The position numbers and the translations under genes were made by a program. The notes under the pieces were generated by a model, which ran no database searches, was not told the origin of the DNA, and saw nothing but the letters and a program-made list of their open reading frames with translations. Of a DNA stretch of 53,504 nucleotides, positions 8,507 to 17,335 are shown one piece after another. Numbering within the stretch: the first letter of the stretch is position 1; each line of letters starts with the position of its first letter. The stretch comes from Deltaproteobacteria bacterium (GTDB lineage Bacteria > Desulfobacterota > GWC2-55-46 > DRQE01). Where the stretch lies: the NCBI GenBank assembly GCA_015492245.1, contig WGFM01000001.1:1-53504 (forward strand). Reading direction: 5' to 3'.

Positions 8507-11425
8507 TCAATTCTGTCCATCTTCCATTGCCACAAAGCGGCGGCGCATGGTGTTCTCGCAGATGGTCCTTGGGTTCATGAACTGAAGGAGGTAGTCAACA
8601 CCTCCTGCCTTCGAGCCAACCCCTGACATGGCAAACCCACCGAATGGTTGTCTTCCGACGATGGCTCCCGTTATCTTTCTGTTGATGTAGAGGTTGCCCA
8701 CGGCAAACCTTCTCCTGGCCTTCTCTATATTCTCAGGGCTTCTTGAGTATATTCCCCCTGTCAGCCCATAGGGAGTGGCATTCGCAAGCTCTATCGCCCC
8801 GTCAATATCAGCTGCCCTGAGTATTACAAGAACAGGACCGAAGATTTCCTCCTGGGCAAGTGGCGAGGAGAGGGGGTCTACATCTGTAAATACGGCTGGG
8901 CCCACATACCAGCCCTCGCCACTGGCCTCCTTTACAAGGATGGGGCTTGCCTCTTTCAATCCCAGCTCTATGTAGCCCCTGACCTTTTCCACCGCCCTTT
9001 CGTCTACGAGGGGTCCCATAAAGTTATCGGGGTCCTCTGGTGGGCCTATCCTTATGCTATCCACGGCGTCTCTCAGCCTTTCCACGAAGCCCTCCACCCT
9101 GCCCGAAAGGATGACCCTTGAGCATGCCGAGCACTTCTGGCCCTGGTATCCGAAGGCAGACTCTATAACGCCCTTCATGGCCTCATCCATATCTGCTGTC
9201 TCATCCACGATTATTGCGTTTTTGCCACCCATCTCTGCCACCACACGCTTTATACTCCTCTGGCCCGGATGGACCCTGCCGGCAGATTCAAGTATACGAA
9301 GCCCCACCTCCTTCGAGCCTGTAAAGGCTACAAAGTCCACACTGGGATGGGCCACAAGAAAGTCTCCCACCTCTTTTCCCTCTCCTGGTATGAACTGCAA
9401 TACACCGTCAGGCAATCCAGACAGCCTCAGGATTTCCGAAAGCCTCCAGCCTGTTACAGGAGAGAGGCTCGATGGCTTGAAGACGATACAGTTTCCTGTT
9501 ACAAGCCCTGCAGAGACCATCCCTGTTGCCATGGCCAGCGGAAAATTCCATGGAGAGATGACAACCCCCACCCCCCGTGGCTCGTAGAGGTAAGAGTTCT
9601 TCTCACCTGGAAGGCTCCTTACCTGTCCACCTCTGGAGAGCCCTATCATCTCTCTACCGTAGTATTCGAGATAATCTATGGCCTCTGTAACATCCCCGTC
9701 TGCCTCCTTCCATGTCTTGCCAACCTCATGGACCATGAGGGCCATGAGCTTGAACCTCTCCTCTCTCATCATCTCTGCGGCCCTGAAAAGATAAGAAGCC
9801 CTCTTCTCAGGTGTGGTCTCCTTCCACCCCATCCAGGCCCTCCTTGCCTCCTTGATGGCCCTTTCGGCATCCTCCCTTGATCCCTTTGCCACATATCCCA
9901 CAACCTCTTCGGGTCTTGCCGGGTTTGTGGAGACGATCTTCTCCTCCCTTTCTGCCGCCTCTCCACCTATGTAGAGGGGGTACTCCCTGCCGAAGCCCTT
10001 TTTTACCTCCTCAATCCCTGCTGCCATCCTCTTTCTGTTCCCTGCCTTCGAGAAGTCCATGGATGGTTCGTTCCTGAAACCCTGTTCCTCTGTCTCTGCC
10101 CTTCTCTGTGGAGCAGGCAGGGCCATGAGTTCTTCGAAGGGCACCTTTTCTACAAAGGATTTTTTGAGGAATGACTCGTTTGATGTGTTCTCAAGCAACC
10201 TCCGTATGAGGTAGCCCATACCCGGTATAAGCCCACCCAGGGGCACATAGACCCTTACCCTGTAGCCGAGCTCCTTTACGGCATCCCTTATGGGTTCTGC
10301 CATCCCGTAGAGTGTCTGGAACTCCATCGTCCCTTCTGGAACTTCCAGTTCCTCACCCATGGCCATGGCACTGCTTATACTCCTTATGTTATGGGTGGCA
10401 AAGGCAGGCCTTATGTATTCCCTGTTTTCGAGTATGAGCGCGGTGAGTTTTTCGTAATTGAGGTCTGTCTCTTCCTTCTCGACAAACACAGGCACCTGCC
10501 ATCCCATCTGTCTATTTACTGCCACCTCGTAATCCCAGTAGGCACCCTTCACAAGGCGGATGGCTATCCTCTTTCCCCTCTGCCTTGCCCACAGGATAAG
10601 CCCCTCGAGGTCCTCCCCAGAGTCCCTGAGGTATGTCTGTATGGCTATGCCTGCCTCCACATCCTCGAACTCCTCAACCATCTCCTTGAATATGGCTATG
10701 GTAATGTCCTTGTAATAGTAGTGTTCCATGTCGAAGGTTATGGAGCCCTGGTGCTCCCTCAGCATCTCGAAGATGGGTCTGAGCCTTTCCTTCGTTCTCT
10801 CTACAGAGCCCTTCCATCCCACAGGGTCAAGCTGTGAGTAGAAGGAGGACACCTTAACGGATATGTCCACCACAGGGATGGAGCCCTTGTTGTCCCTGTC
10901 AAGCAGTGGGTCTGCCTCCCATCTTCTGGTAAGGCTGTGAAGGTGCGGGATGACCTCAAGGTATCTATCCCTGTAGATGTCTGCCTCTTTTTCGCTTACC
11001 ACCGTCTCTCCGAGCAGGTCCACTGTGAAGGCAAACCCCTCTTTTCGAAGTGCGTTGAGGGTATCTTCCATCTCTTCTTTACTCTCTCCACCTATAAACT
11101 GGCGTGCGAGACTCCTTACATTCGCCCTTATGAGGGCCGAGGCCATGGTGGTAAATGGAGGAACCTGTGGGATGGTCTTTACACCCATCTTGACAAGATA
11201 TGGACCGCCAGAGAAGTACTCCTTGAGGAGCCTTACAACAAGGGTATCGTCCTTCAGGGAGGGCAATACATCGACGAAGTGGAAGAGCCTCGTCTTGAAG
11301 GCCTCATCCGCCATCGCCCATTCCATGACCTTTCCCTTCCATCTTCTCCTGTCGAAAAGCGAGGGTGTGGTGCCCCTGGAGGCATCATAGAGCCTTCTGG
11401 CTATGGATTTTATCTTCTCTTCCAT
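8507..11425 (-). CDS. putA: Bifunctional proline dehydrogenase / 1-pyrroline-5-carboxylate dehydrogenase
   Basis: 972 residues catalysing proline to glutamate in two steps. Residues about 30-430 form the FAD-dependent proline dehydrogenase barrel, with IAIRLVKGAYWDYE and YVPLGGLIPGMGYLIRRLLEN (the substrate-binding RR-L-EN region) visible. Residues about 480-960 form the NAD-dependent aldehyde dehydrogenase, with ISPWNFPLAMATG, FTGSKEVGLRI and the catalytic Cys in FGYQGQKCSACSR. There is no N-terminal ribbon-helix-helix DNA-binding domain as in enterobacterial PutA, so it should not act as its own repressor. It lies 72 bp downstream of the phospholipase-D gene on the same strand. The two-domain fusion, without extra C-terminal domains, matches short PutA forms. 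Confidence 0.94.
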   Translation of the reverse strand: MEEKIKSIARRLYDASRGTTPSLFDRRRWKGKVMEWAMADEAFKTRLFHFVDVLPSLKDDTLVVRLLKEYFSGGPYLVKMGVKTIPQVPPFTTMASALIRANVRSLARQFIGGESKEEMEDTLNALRKEGFAFTVDLLGETVVSEKEADIYRDRYLEVIPHLHSLTRRWEADPLLDRDNKGSIPVVDISVKVSSFYSQLDPVGWKGSVERTKERLRPIFEMLREHQGSITFDMEHYYYKDITIAIFKEMVEEFEDVEAGIAIQTYLRDSGEDLEGLILWARQRGKRIAIRLVKGAYWDYEVAVNRQMGWQVPVFVEKEETDLNYEKLTALILENREYIRPAFATHNIRSISSAMAMGEELEVPEGTMEFQTLYGMAEPIRDAVKELGYRVRVYVPLGGLIPGMGYLIRRLLENTSNESFLKKSFVEKVPFEELMALPAPQRRAETEEQGFRNEPSMDFSKAGNRKRMAAGIEEVKKGFGREYPLYIGGEAAEREEKIVSTNPARPEEVVGYVAKGSREDAERAIKEARRAWMGWKETTPEKRASYLFRAAEMMREERFKLMALMVHEVGKTWKEADGDVTEAIDYLEYYGREMIGLSRGGQVRSLPGEKNSYLYEPRGVGVVISPWNFPLAMATGMVSAGLVTGNCIVFKPSSLSPVTGWRLSEILRLSGLPDGVLQFIPGEGKEVGDFLVAHPSVDFVAFTGSKEVGLRILESAGRVHPGQRSIKRVVAEMGGKNAIIVDETADMDEAMKGVIESAFGYQGQKCSACSRVILSGRVEGFVERLRDAVDSIRIGPPEDPDNFMGPLVDERAVEKVRGYIELGLKEASPILVKEASGEGWYVGPAVFTDVDPLSSPLAQEEIFGPVLVILRAADIDGAIELANATPYGLTGGIYSRSPENIEKARRRFAVGNLYINRKITGAIVGRQPFGGFAMSGVGSKAGGVDYLLQFMNPRTICENTMRRRFVAMEDGQN

Positions 11426-11497
11426 ATCTCTTTTCCAAAGATAGCAGGGAAGAGTTGTTTTTTCAATCCCTATCCTGACCGTGTGAGGAGGTGGGTT

Positions 11498-12682
11498 TCA
11501 CAACCAGCGACGGGCCAGCCAGCCCACCATTTCTGTTAGCCGGCGCCCCCAGGGCCGTCCTGCCCAGGCTGAGGGAGATATTTCCTCAGATTCTGAAATA
11601 TCCTGCATGAACTGTTCCTTCAGTCTACGGCAGAGTTCTGTGTTGCATGTAACCAGGTTGAGTTCATAGTTTACGAAGAAACTTCTGTAGTCCATGTTTG
11701 AAGTACCTATGGTTGCCCATACACCGTCAACAACAGCAGTTTTGGCATGCAGTAGTCTGGGCAGGTATTCATAGATACGCACCCCTGCCCTCAGTATATT
11801 CGCGTAGGTGGCCTGGGCAGCCCACTGGACGAGCCACACATCGTTCTTTCTCGGCACAAGCAGGCGGCAGTCCACACCGCGGCGGGCTGCGTCAGCCAGT
11901 CCGAGCACGGTGTGGTGGTCTGGCACGAAATATGGTGTGGTAAGGTAAAGGAATCTGGTGGCTCGTCTGAAACTGTCCGCATAAAGGCAGTGAAGGGGAT
12001 GGCGGCATATACGGGTGTTGTTGGGAACCAGGGCGCTCACTGCTGTCCTTTCTTCAGGGAACATGTCGAGTCTACCCTCCCAGAAGGCATCGAACAGTCG
12101 GGCTGCTTCTTCTGCAAGCTTGCCATAGACGCACACATGGGTATCGCGCCAGCGTCCTTTTCCGAACACCGCAAGGGAGCTTTCACGGTGGATATTGAAC
12201 CCACCCAGGTATAGTATGTCTTCGTCGATAACGAGAATCTTTCGATGGTCTCGCCGGTTGTAGCTGAGTGGTGCACGCCAGTTCCAGCGGTGAAAGTAAC
12301 GCAGACATACGCCATGCTCACGGATATATCTTCCAAGGGCACGGGAACTCCAGAAAAGCGAGCCTGCAGCATCTATGAGTAGACGAACATCCACACCCGA
12401 GCATGCCTTCTCTGCCATGGCACGGGCGAATCTACGCCCCACCTCGTCGTCTGCAAATATGTAGCTTTCGAGCCTGATACTGTGCCTTGCCGAGTTGATG
12501 GATGCCAGCATGCTCTCATAAAGCTCGTCTCCTTCGGTAAATATTACGAATGGCTCTTCACCGGCGGCAAGGCATGGCACACAGCCACAAACCCTCTCTC
12601 CGGTTCCTCCCCCCAGGGAGTGTCCGCAGCACAACCCATTCGTATTGTCATGGCTGGGGTTGTATCCTGTCATGTTCGCCAT
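11498..12682 (-). CDS. cls: Phospholipase-D family cardiolipin synthase
   Basis: 394 residues with two HKD catalytic motifs: DHRKILVIDEDILYLGGFN (about residues 147-165) and LHAKTAVVDGVWATIGTSN (about 315-333). This is the active site of bacterial cardiolipin synthases, which join two phosphatidylglycerols or use related head groups at the inner membrane. There are no N-terminal membrane helices as in ClsA, so it resembles soluble ClsB-type enzymes. The first 35 residues are Cys/Gly-rich and unusual (GLCCGHSLGGG, then VCGCVPCL); they could bind a metal or attach to the membrane. It starts 10 bp after the thioredoxin gene and is probably cotranscribed. Substrate is inferred from the family; other PLD activities are possible. 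Confidence 0.85.
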   Translation of the reverse strand: MANMTGYNPSHDNTNGLCCGHSLGGGTGERVCGCVPCLAAGEEPFVIFTEGDELYESMLASINSARHSIRLESYIFADDEVGRRFARAMAEKACSGVDVRLLIDAAGSLFWSSRALGRYIREHGVCLRYFHRWNWRAPLSYNRRDHRKILVIDEDILYLGGFNIHRESSLAVFGKGRWRDTHVCVYGKLAEEAARLFDAFWEGRLDMFPEERTAVSALVPNNTRICRHPLHCLYADSFRRATRFLYLTTPYFVPDHHTVLGLADAARRGVDCRLLVPRKNDVWLVQWAAQATYANILRAGVRIYEYLPRLLHAKTAVVDGVWATIGTSNMDYRSFFVNYELNLVTCNTELCRRLKEQFMQDISESEEISPSAWAGRPWGRRLTEMVGWLARRWL

Positions 12683-12692
12683 ACCGACCTGC

Positions 12693-12944
12693 TCACTTCA
12701 ACTCATCGAGCCTCTTTCTCAACTGTTCCTCTGTAACGCCTCCCGTAAACTCGAGCTTGCCGTTTATCACTATACCAGGGGCACTCATGAGCATGTGCTC
12801 TGCCGATACTTCCGGGTGTTCGGTTACATCTATGACCTCCACTTCCATCTCTGGATAATCTGCCCCTATCTTTTCGAGTATCTCCTTTGCTGCCACACAA
12901 TGGGTACAGCCCGGCATGGTAAGAAGCTCAACCCTTATCATCAC
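12693..12944 (-). CDS. Small thioredoxin/glutaredoxin-fold protein
   Basis: 83 residues, MMIRVELLTMPGCTHCVAAKE onward, with the redox motif C-T-H-C at residues 13-16. The cis-proline region is APGIVIN and a GG-VTEEQL motif precedes the last helix. The size and the absence of a signal peptide match small redox proteins (NrdH/TM_1297 style) that carry electrons in the cytoplasm. Its start overlaps the end of the CcdA-like gene by 17 bp. CcdA-type transporters take electrons from cytoplasmic thioredoxin and move them across the membrane, so a donor role for this protein is likely, though inferred from gene order. Confidence 0.85.
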   Translation of the reverse strand: MMIRVELLTMPGCTHCVAAKEILEKIGADYPEMEVEVIDVTEHPEVSAEHMLMSAPGIVINGKLEFTGGVTEEQLRKRLDELK

Positions 12945-14064
12945 TTGACCTCCTTTCCCTTCTTTTTTTGAAGAGATACCACCCTATGGGGACCACTATG
13001 AGAGCTGTCATGGTCGAAAGGGCGTAGCTGGATGTCTTCCTTGCCATATCAAAGACCCCTCTACCCTCTGAGATACCGGTGGAACATTCACCGCATAGAT
13101 AATCTACTCCTTTGAACGAGCCATCTACCAGGACCTTTCTGCAGAAGCATGCCCCGCCCTCCCACATATTATCGGTAAGACAGACTTTACACGGCGGTTC
13201 TATGCAGCATTCGTACTCAGCCACCCCACCTGCCCTGGCAAAAAGCGCATCCCACCCACCGTGGAGTCCTGTGGCAAGGAGCCAGTGGTGCCCATATATG
13301 CCTATCGTGAGTATCACCGCCCCAATACCCACCAGGAACCACCCTGTGAGCTTTTCTATGGCAACCCTGCGCCTTACAATGGCCTCTGTTGCATTCACTC
13401 CCAGTATGCCGAGTATGGCGAGGAATATGAGCGGTGTAGCTCGTCCGAGGCCATGGATTGCACCAAGCACCGATGCGTTCAGGGCATCCCCTACTGTAGC
13501 GATATATGTAAGAAGTACATAGAATGCCGGGTTGGGACAGGCAACACCGGCGTTTCCAAGGAAGAGACCCATGAAAAGGGCCTTCATGTAATCCTGCCTC
13601 TCGACTATGAACCGTGGTATGCCCCTGCCGAAGGTGGGGGCAGTAAATCTTACAAGATTCAGCTCTGACAATCCAAACAGAAGCGCTGCTGCACCTGCCA
13701 CCATGTACATTATGGTTGTGGACCTGTCCATACCCAGGTATGAGCCAGCCAGGGCTATGACCACGGCATAGACGGTTATGGTAATTGTGAGGCCTGCTCC
13801 AAAGAGCAATGCCATGATGAAACCCTTCCAGTAGCCCCTGCCCATACTGAGGGGCACTATGACGAATACGAGCGGGAATGTGCACGGAAGCGTTATCATG
13901 GAGAGCCCAGCGGCGTACGACAAGGTGGAGGTCACTGTAGTGGCAGGATTCGTTGCAAGGTAGACCATTCCAAGAAGGAAGACCGTAAAGAGTATAAAGG
14001 CAAGGATGACGAGCCTTGATCTGATCTTTCTTTCACTGTCGGACAGGCCTGGCTGATTATTCAC
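12928..14064 (-). CDS. CcdA/DsbD-type thiol-disulfide membrane protein with extra Cys-rich domain
   Basis: 378 residues. A first membrane helix lies at about residues 18-40. A CcdA-like core of about six helices follows, with the characteristic Cys-Pro motifs ITLPCTFPLV (near 60) and GVACPNPAFYVL (near 172), whose cysteines relay electrons across the inner membrane. After the core comes a segment of about 80 residues with nine cysteines (CCIEPPCKVC, then ACFCRK, then CGECSTG), then a last helix and a basic KKRRERRSS tail. The topology places the Cys-rich segment on the outside if the count is right. Ordinary CcdA lacks this segment, so the protein may be a self-contained relay. The paired thioredoxin gene overlaps its end. 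Confidence 0.82.
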   Translation of the reverse strand: MNNQPGLSDSERKIRSRLVILAFILFTVFLLGMVYLATNPATTVTSTLSYAAGLSMITLPCTFPLVFVIVPLSMGRGYWKGFIMALLFGAGLTITITVYAVVIALAGSYLGMDRSTTIMYMVAGAAALLFGLSELNLVRFTAPTFGRGIPRFIVERQDYMKALFMGLFLGNAGVACPNPAFYVLLTYIATVGDALNASVLGAIHGLGRATPLIFLAILGILGVNATEAIVRRRVAIEKLTGWFLVGIGAVILTIGIYGHHWLLATGLHGGWDALFARAGGVAEYECCIEPPCKVCLTDNMWEGGACFCRKVLVDGSFKGVDYLCGECSTGISEGRGVFDMARKTSSYALSTMTALIVVPIGWYLFKKRRERRSSDDKG

Positions 14065-14110
14065 CCTTCCATCCCCCCTTTATCCCCCTTCTCTTCTGCT
14101 TTCACATCTC

Positions 14111-15274
14111 TCAACAGGGCTCTTTCCTGCACCTGCACCACACACAGGTGCAATCCTCGGTATGGCAACCTTTGTCAACGAGCCTGCTCTTGAATCTCCA
14201 GCTCGCAACAGGAAAGAGAATCCTTTTCAGAAAAGAGGGGTTGTATTGTTTTCTCAGAAATTCGACAGGTTCCCCCTCTGCAAGTTTCTTTATGAAATGA
14301 TTATAGCCCCTGTTTCCGAGTCTTTCAAAGAGGAAGCGGTTTGCAAGGGATGTTCTGTGCATACCCACCAGTTCGTCTCTCAGTAGCGATACATACAACA
14401 GGGGGGCACTGGCACCACCTTCGATGATACTCCTTGCTGCAAGCCAGCCCGAAACAAAAGCATACCTCATTCCGAAACCCCAGAGGCAATCCTGGAATCC
14501 GGCCGCTTCACCGATGTAATATCTTCCGTTCTCATATACAGGCCTGCCGAAGAAGAAGTTGCCGTAGCCACCAAACTCCACCTCGTCGGTCATCCGAAGG
14601 GCGGGAAAGACCTTCCGGAAGGTCTCTACCGTTCGTTCGAAACATTGCCTCTCTGTTCTGAACTCTCTGAACATGCAGGTTGCCATGGTTCCCTTGCCTT
14701 TGTGGACAAGGAGATAGGCATAGCCCTTTGGGGCGAGGCTATCATCGAGTATGGCTGCGGCCTTATCTTCCATGGTGGTCTTGAAAACAAGTCCCCTGGC
14801 TATTGCATCTGCTGCCCTCGGGCCTATGCCGATGATGCCACCCTTCCCGAGTCTTTCCACCCTTGTGTTGAACACAACCCTGACCCCTGCCTCTCTGGCA
14901 ATCTCCAGGAGTCTCCTGTCCAGACAGGCCGGCCCGTCCCCCCTCTCGACGAGATAGAACATGGCTCTCTTCGAGTTCACAACGGTCCTGTTCAGATTGG
15001 CATCGAACACTTCGATTTCGTTGTATGGCCTCAGGATGAAATCCCTATGGGGTTCACCGTATATTCCGAGCCTTTCGAGCAGGACGGTTACATCCTCGAT
15101 AGAGCTCCAGTTCTCAAGTCCCTGAAAGTCCCCGTGGAACCTGTGCCCCACGGTTGGGCTCGCCTCGTAGACCCTTACACCGTAACCTGCCCTGGCAAGG
15201 TTTATGGCTGCCACCAGGCCCGCAGCACCGGCGCCAACCACCTCAATCTGCTTTTCACTCTGCTGTTCCCTCAC
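14111..15274 (-). CDS. FAD-dependent oxidoreductase, geranylgeranyl-reductase-like
   Basis: About 387 residues with an N-terminal dinucleotide-binding fold (VVGAGAAGLVAAINLARAGY, then VRVYEASPTVG). Later come IGIGPRAADAIARGLVF and the family-typical IGEAAGFQDCLWGFGMRYA, close to the FAD-contact block of geranylgeranyl reductases and related flavoproteins. The C-terminus carries a Cys cluster (CHTEDCTCVWCRC) that may bind metal or iron-sulfur. I chose GTG 15274 because AGGAAGG sits six bases upstream; an upstream GTG at 15295 has no site. It follows the secreted FixH-like gene and precedes the CcdA-like gene on the same strand, which suggests a shared redox task. The substrate is unknown. Confidence 0.8.
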   Translation of the reverse strand: MREQQSEKQIEVVGAGAAGLVAAINLARAGYGVRVYEASPTVGHRFHGDFQGLENWSSIEDVTVLLERLGIYGEPHRDFILRPYNEIEVFDANLNRTVVNSKRAMFYLVERGDGPACLDRRLLEIAREAGVRVVFNTRVERLGKGGIIGIGPRAADAIARGLVFKTTMEDKAAAILDDSLAPKGYAYLLVHKGKGTMATCMFREFRTERQCFERTVETFRKVFPALRMTDEVEFGGYGNFFFGRPVYENGRYYIGEAAGFQDCLWGFGMRYAFVSGWLAARSIIEGGASAPLLYVSLLRDELVGMHRTSLANRFLFERLGNRGYNHFIKKLAEGEPVEFLRKQYNPSFLKRILFPVASWRFKSRLVDKGCHTEDCTCVWCRCRKEPC

Positions 15275-15328
15275 TGGTATCCTTCCTGTTCCCACTGCCT
15301 GTGCCGTCGTGCTGCCTTCGTCGTCAGA

Positions 15329-15727
15329 CTATTTCATCTGGTAGCTGAAATCAAACTTTATCTGTTTACCATCTATTGCCACAACGATTGCGAAGTGATA
15401 CCTTCCCTTATGGGAGGTGTCGAGTGAGTTCATGTAGGAGAACACATCTCCCATCTTCATGCCCAGAAGCTCTTTTTCGATCTTCTGTCCATCTGGCAGG
15501 GTGATGACAGCCTTTACCTTTGCCCCTCTCAGTGTTCTGCCTGTGCCCGCATCAGCAAGCAGAAGGTCAACCATGTTGGGAGAGAGCATGAGTGTTGCCT
15601 TCACACCATCCTTTACACTGCTTATCTTAGATCCCCCGTGGTGTTTCATCGTTGCCCAGGAAATGCCCGCAGCAACCATCAGTGTTAAGGCCACCGTTAA
15701 AAGACCGGCTGAAAGAGTCCTTCTCAT
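15329..15727 (-). CDS. Secreted FixH/YtkA-like protein
   Basis: 132 residues starting MRRTLSAGLLTVALTLMVAA, a clear signal peptide cut near AGISWA. The mature part begins with HHGG and is a beta sandwich of about 100 residues (VKATLMLSPNMVDLLLADAG, then VKAVITLPDGQK, then YHFAIVVAIDGKQIKFDFSYQ). This layout resembles YtkA/FixH-type periplasmic domains, some of which are linked to copper delivery. The ATG at 15727 has AAGGAG upstream; an earlier in-frame ATG has no site. It is the first gene behind the strong promoter at 15787-15815. Metal binding is not shown by any obvious motif except the His pair and scattered methionines. Confidence 0.7.
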   Translation of the reverse strand: MRRTLSAGLLTVALTLMVAAGISWATMKHHGGSKISSVKDGVKATLMLSPNMVDLLLADAGTGRTLRGAKVKAVITLPDGQKIEKELLGMKMGDVFSYMNSLDTSHKGRYHFAIVVAIDGKQIKFDFSYQMK

Positions 15728-15786
15728 AACGCATTCTCCTTTTTCTTTATTTTTGATGACCATGCCTGCTCGAGGCATCGATACAC

Positions 15787-15815
15787 ATTATATTCTACAC
15801 AGCGTAGAATGTCAA
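15787..15815 (-). promoter_or_regulatory. Perfect-consensus sigma-70 promoter with palindromic spacer
   Basis: The minus strand reads TTGACA (15815-15810), exactly 17 bp, then TATAAT (15792-15787). Positions 15792-15810, the whole spacer plus one base at each end, form the palindrome ATTCTAC-n5-GTAGAAT. A repressor or activator bound there would lie between -35 and -10. The transcript would start about 50 bp before the FixH-like gene and could cover the genes down to cls or further. Confidence 0.75.
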
Positions 15816-15958
15816 TGGGATAACACATGCTCGGGGGCAGGAGGACGCCTATTCTTCCTGTTTCAGGCTGTCCCCTTCCCTCGCCTGCCATGGTTGTGGA
15901 GTGGTTCAGGGAAGATGGGGAATCGTCCTGTCCGGTGGGGGCACAGAAGGCCGTGGTG
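15816..15958. other. Interval between nuclease stop and promoter
   Basis: About 140 bp of GC-rich sequence between the end of the nuclease gene and the -35 box at 15815. I see no gene with a ribosome site and no clear terminator. Confidence 0.4.
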
Positions 15959-17224
15959 CTATTCTATACATCTTGCCACCTTTTCCATGATAGTGTAATC
16001 ATCACCAAATTTACATATGGAGTCGCAATGCTCACACAGTTCTGAGAACAGGATATAGGATATTTTTATGTCTTCCTTTGTTACCATAGAGGGTCTTTTG
16101 AGTTGTGCTATTATTTCCTTCTCCCTCTGCTCCGGGGCAACAAGATAGAGCATCATCTTTTCCGAAGCAGGAAGAGTAAGCGCCAGATCAGTCAGGCGCA
16201 GTATGCCCGAGTATATGGATGTGCTCTTCTCCACCTCGTAGGCACACACAATCCTGCTGGTTCCCTTTTCGAACCAGATTACATCGATAAGGTCAATGGT
16301 TCTTCTCACATCCTCTTCAATATCCAGCTCAGGAAGTTTTGGCAAGGAAAGAGATGAGAAGTTTTCATTATTATAGGATCTCGACCTGTCGTTGACAGCC
16401 ACAATAACATCGTAGCCAAGAGATCTTCCGATCTTCATCAGTACATACTGTATCCTTGTGTGCATGTCCTCTTCTTCAAGCTCCGACAGGACTTCCTGGT
16501 GCCTCTTTCTCAGCAGTTTCTCCCTTTTCTTGCGCTCCTTCTCTATCACGATCTGGACATTCTCATCCACGACAATCTTCCCCACACCTATATCGAACAG
16601 CAATCCCGCTATTGCCCCCAGGTCCTTTGACAGTATATTCCTGAATTCATCATTTACCTGCAGGATCATGTCTCGCATCTCCAGGTAACTGCTCCAGGAA
16701 CCCAGCTTTTTCTTGTCTCTAAATAACAGATTGAATCCATTCACCATGGCCGTGTTGAAGGGTGGGATGATTGTCGGGTGGATGAAATACAGAATGTTCG
16801 ATACTGCCGGGCCCAATCCCTTGATGTTAGAGTGCGACAGCCTTATGATTTCATTGATAATCTGCTCTTCCCTGCCCGACCTCAGGCAGGACTCCAGGAA
16901 CTGGCCAAAGATGGTCTTGTTTCTACTATTTTCATAAATATCCGGAATCCTGAGTTTCGGCTTCCAGTAAAAGGGATGTGCTGCTCCCTCGAAAACCTGT
17001 TTCTGCTCGGTTATTGCTGTTAACACCACTTCCAGTGAGGAGCCCTTGAAATCGGCAGGAAAGATACCGTTTTTGATGTCCCTTACAACCTGTTCAACGC
17101 CCCTGCGAATGGCTCCGAAAGCCTTTAATCTTGCCTCATTGTTGATGAACCATGTGTTGTATACGCTCTCTGGATCATCCTTGTAGTCCCCTATGATGGA
17201 TAGGATTCTTTCCCGGTTAATCAT
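15959..17224 (-). CDS. Putative PD-(D/E)XK-type nuclease (orphan restriction-like protein)
   Basis: 421 residues. The N-terminal two thirds are helical and include a highly charged stretch (EKERKKREKLLRKRHQEVLS, about residues 233-252) likely to form a coiled coil. The C-terminal part has an LIDVIWF...AYEVEKSTSIYSGILRL pattern (Asp near 313, E-V-E-K near 328), matching the D-x(n)-E-x-K/E core of PD-(D/E)XK nucleases. The following strand, MMLYLVAP, fits that fold. There is no membrane segment. No DNA methyltransferase lies beside it, so a standard restriction-modification pair is not visible. It has its own promoter and an operator-like palindrome upstream. Its composition is more AT-rich than the biosynthetic genes, which suggests acquisition. 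The activity is inferred, not known. Confidence 0.6.
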   Translation of the reverse strand: MINRERILSIIGDYKDDPESVYNTWFINNEARLKAFGAIRRGVEQVVRDIKNGIFPADFKGSSLEVVLTAITEQKQVFEGAAHPFYWKPKLRIPDIYENSRNKTIFGQFLESCLRSGREEQIINEIIRLSHSNIKGLGPAVSNILYFIHPTIIPPFNTAMVNGFNLLFRDKKKLGSWSSYLEMRDMILQVNDEFRNILSKDLGAIAGLLFDIGVGKIVVDENVQIVIEKERKKREKLLRKRHQEVLSELEEEDMHTRIQYVLMKIGRSLGYDVIVAVNDRSRSYNNENFSSLSLPKLPELDIEEDVRRTIDLIDVIWFEKGTSRIVCAYEVEKSTSIYSGILRLTDLALTLPASEKMMLYLVAPEQREKEIIAQLKRPSMVTKEDIKISYILFSELCEHCDSICKFGDDYTIMEKVARCIE

Positions 17225-17255
17225 CCTGCTCAGGCCTCATCAGAGTATGCCAACT

Positions 17256-17284
17256 TTCAATGGTTTTGTATTCAAACCATTGAA
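17256..17284. repeat. Perfect 11-bp inverted repeat before the nuclease gene
   Basis: TTCAATGGTTT (17256-17266) and AAACCATTGAA (17274-17284) are perfect complements around a 7-base centre. The repeat lies 32-60 bp upstream of the nuclease ATG and just downstream of its predicted transcription start, where a bound repressor or an mRNA hairpin would control expression. Confidence 0.65.
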
Positions 17285-17303
17285 CAAAAGAACCTTTCAG
17301 GAA

Positions 17304-17332
17304 AGAATATTACAGAAGGGAAAAGATGTCAA
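17304..17332 (-). promoter_or_regulatory. Candidate promoter of the nuclease gene
   Basis: Minus strand TTGACA (17332-17327), a 17-bp spacer, then TATTCT (17309-17304). Transcription would begin near 17297, so the 11-bp inverted repeat at 17256-17284 falls in the first 45 nt of the transcript. Confidence 0.5.
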
Positions 17333-17335
17333 GGG

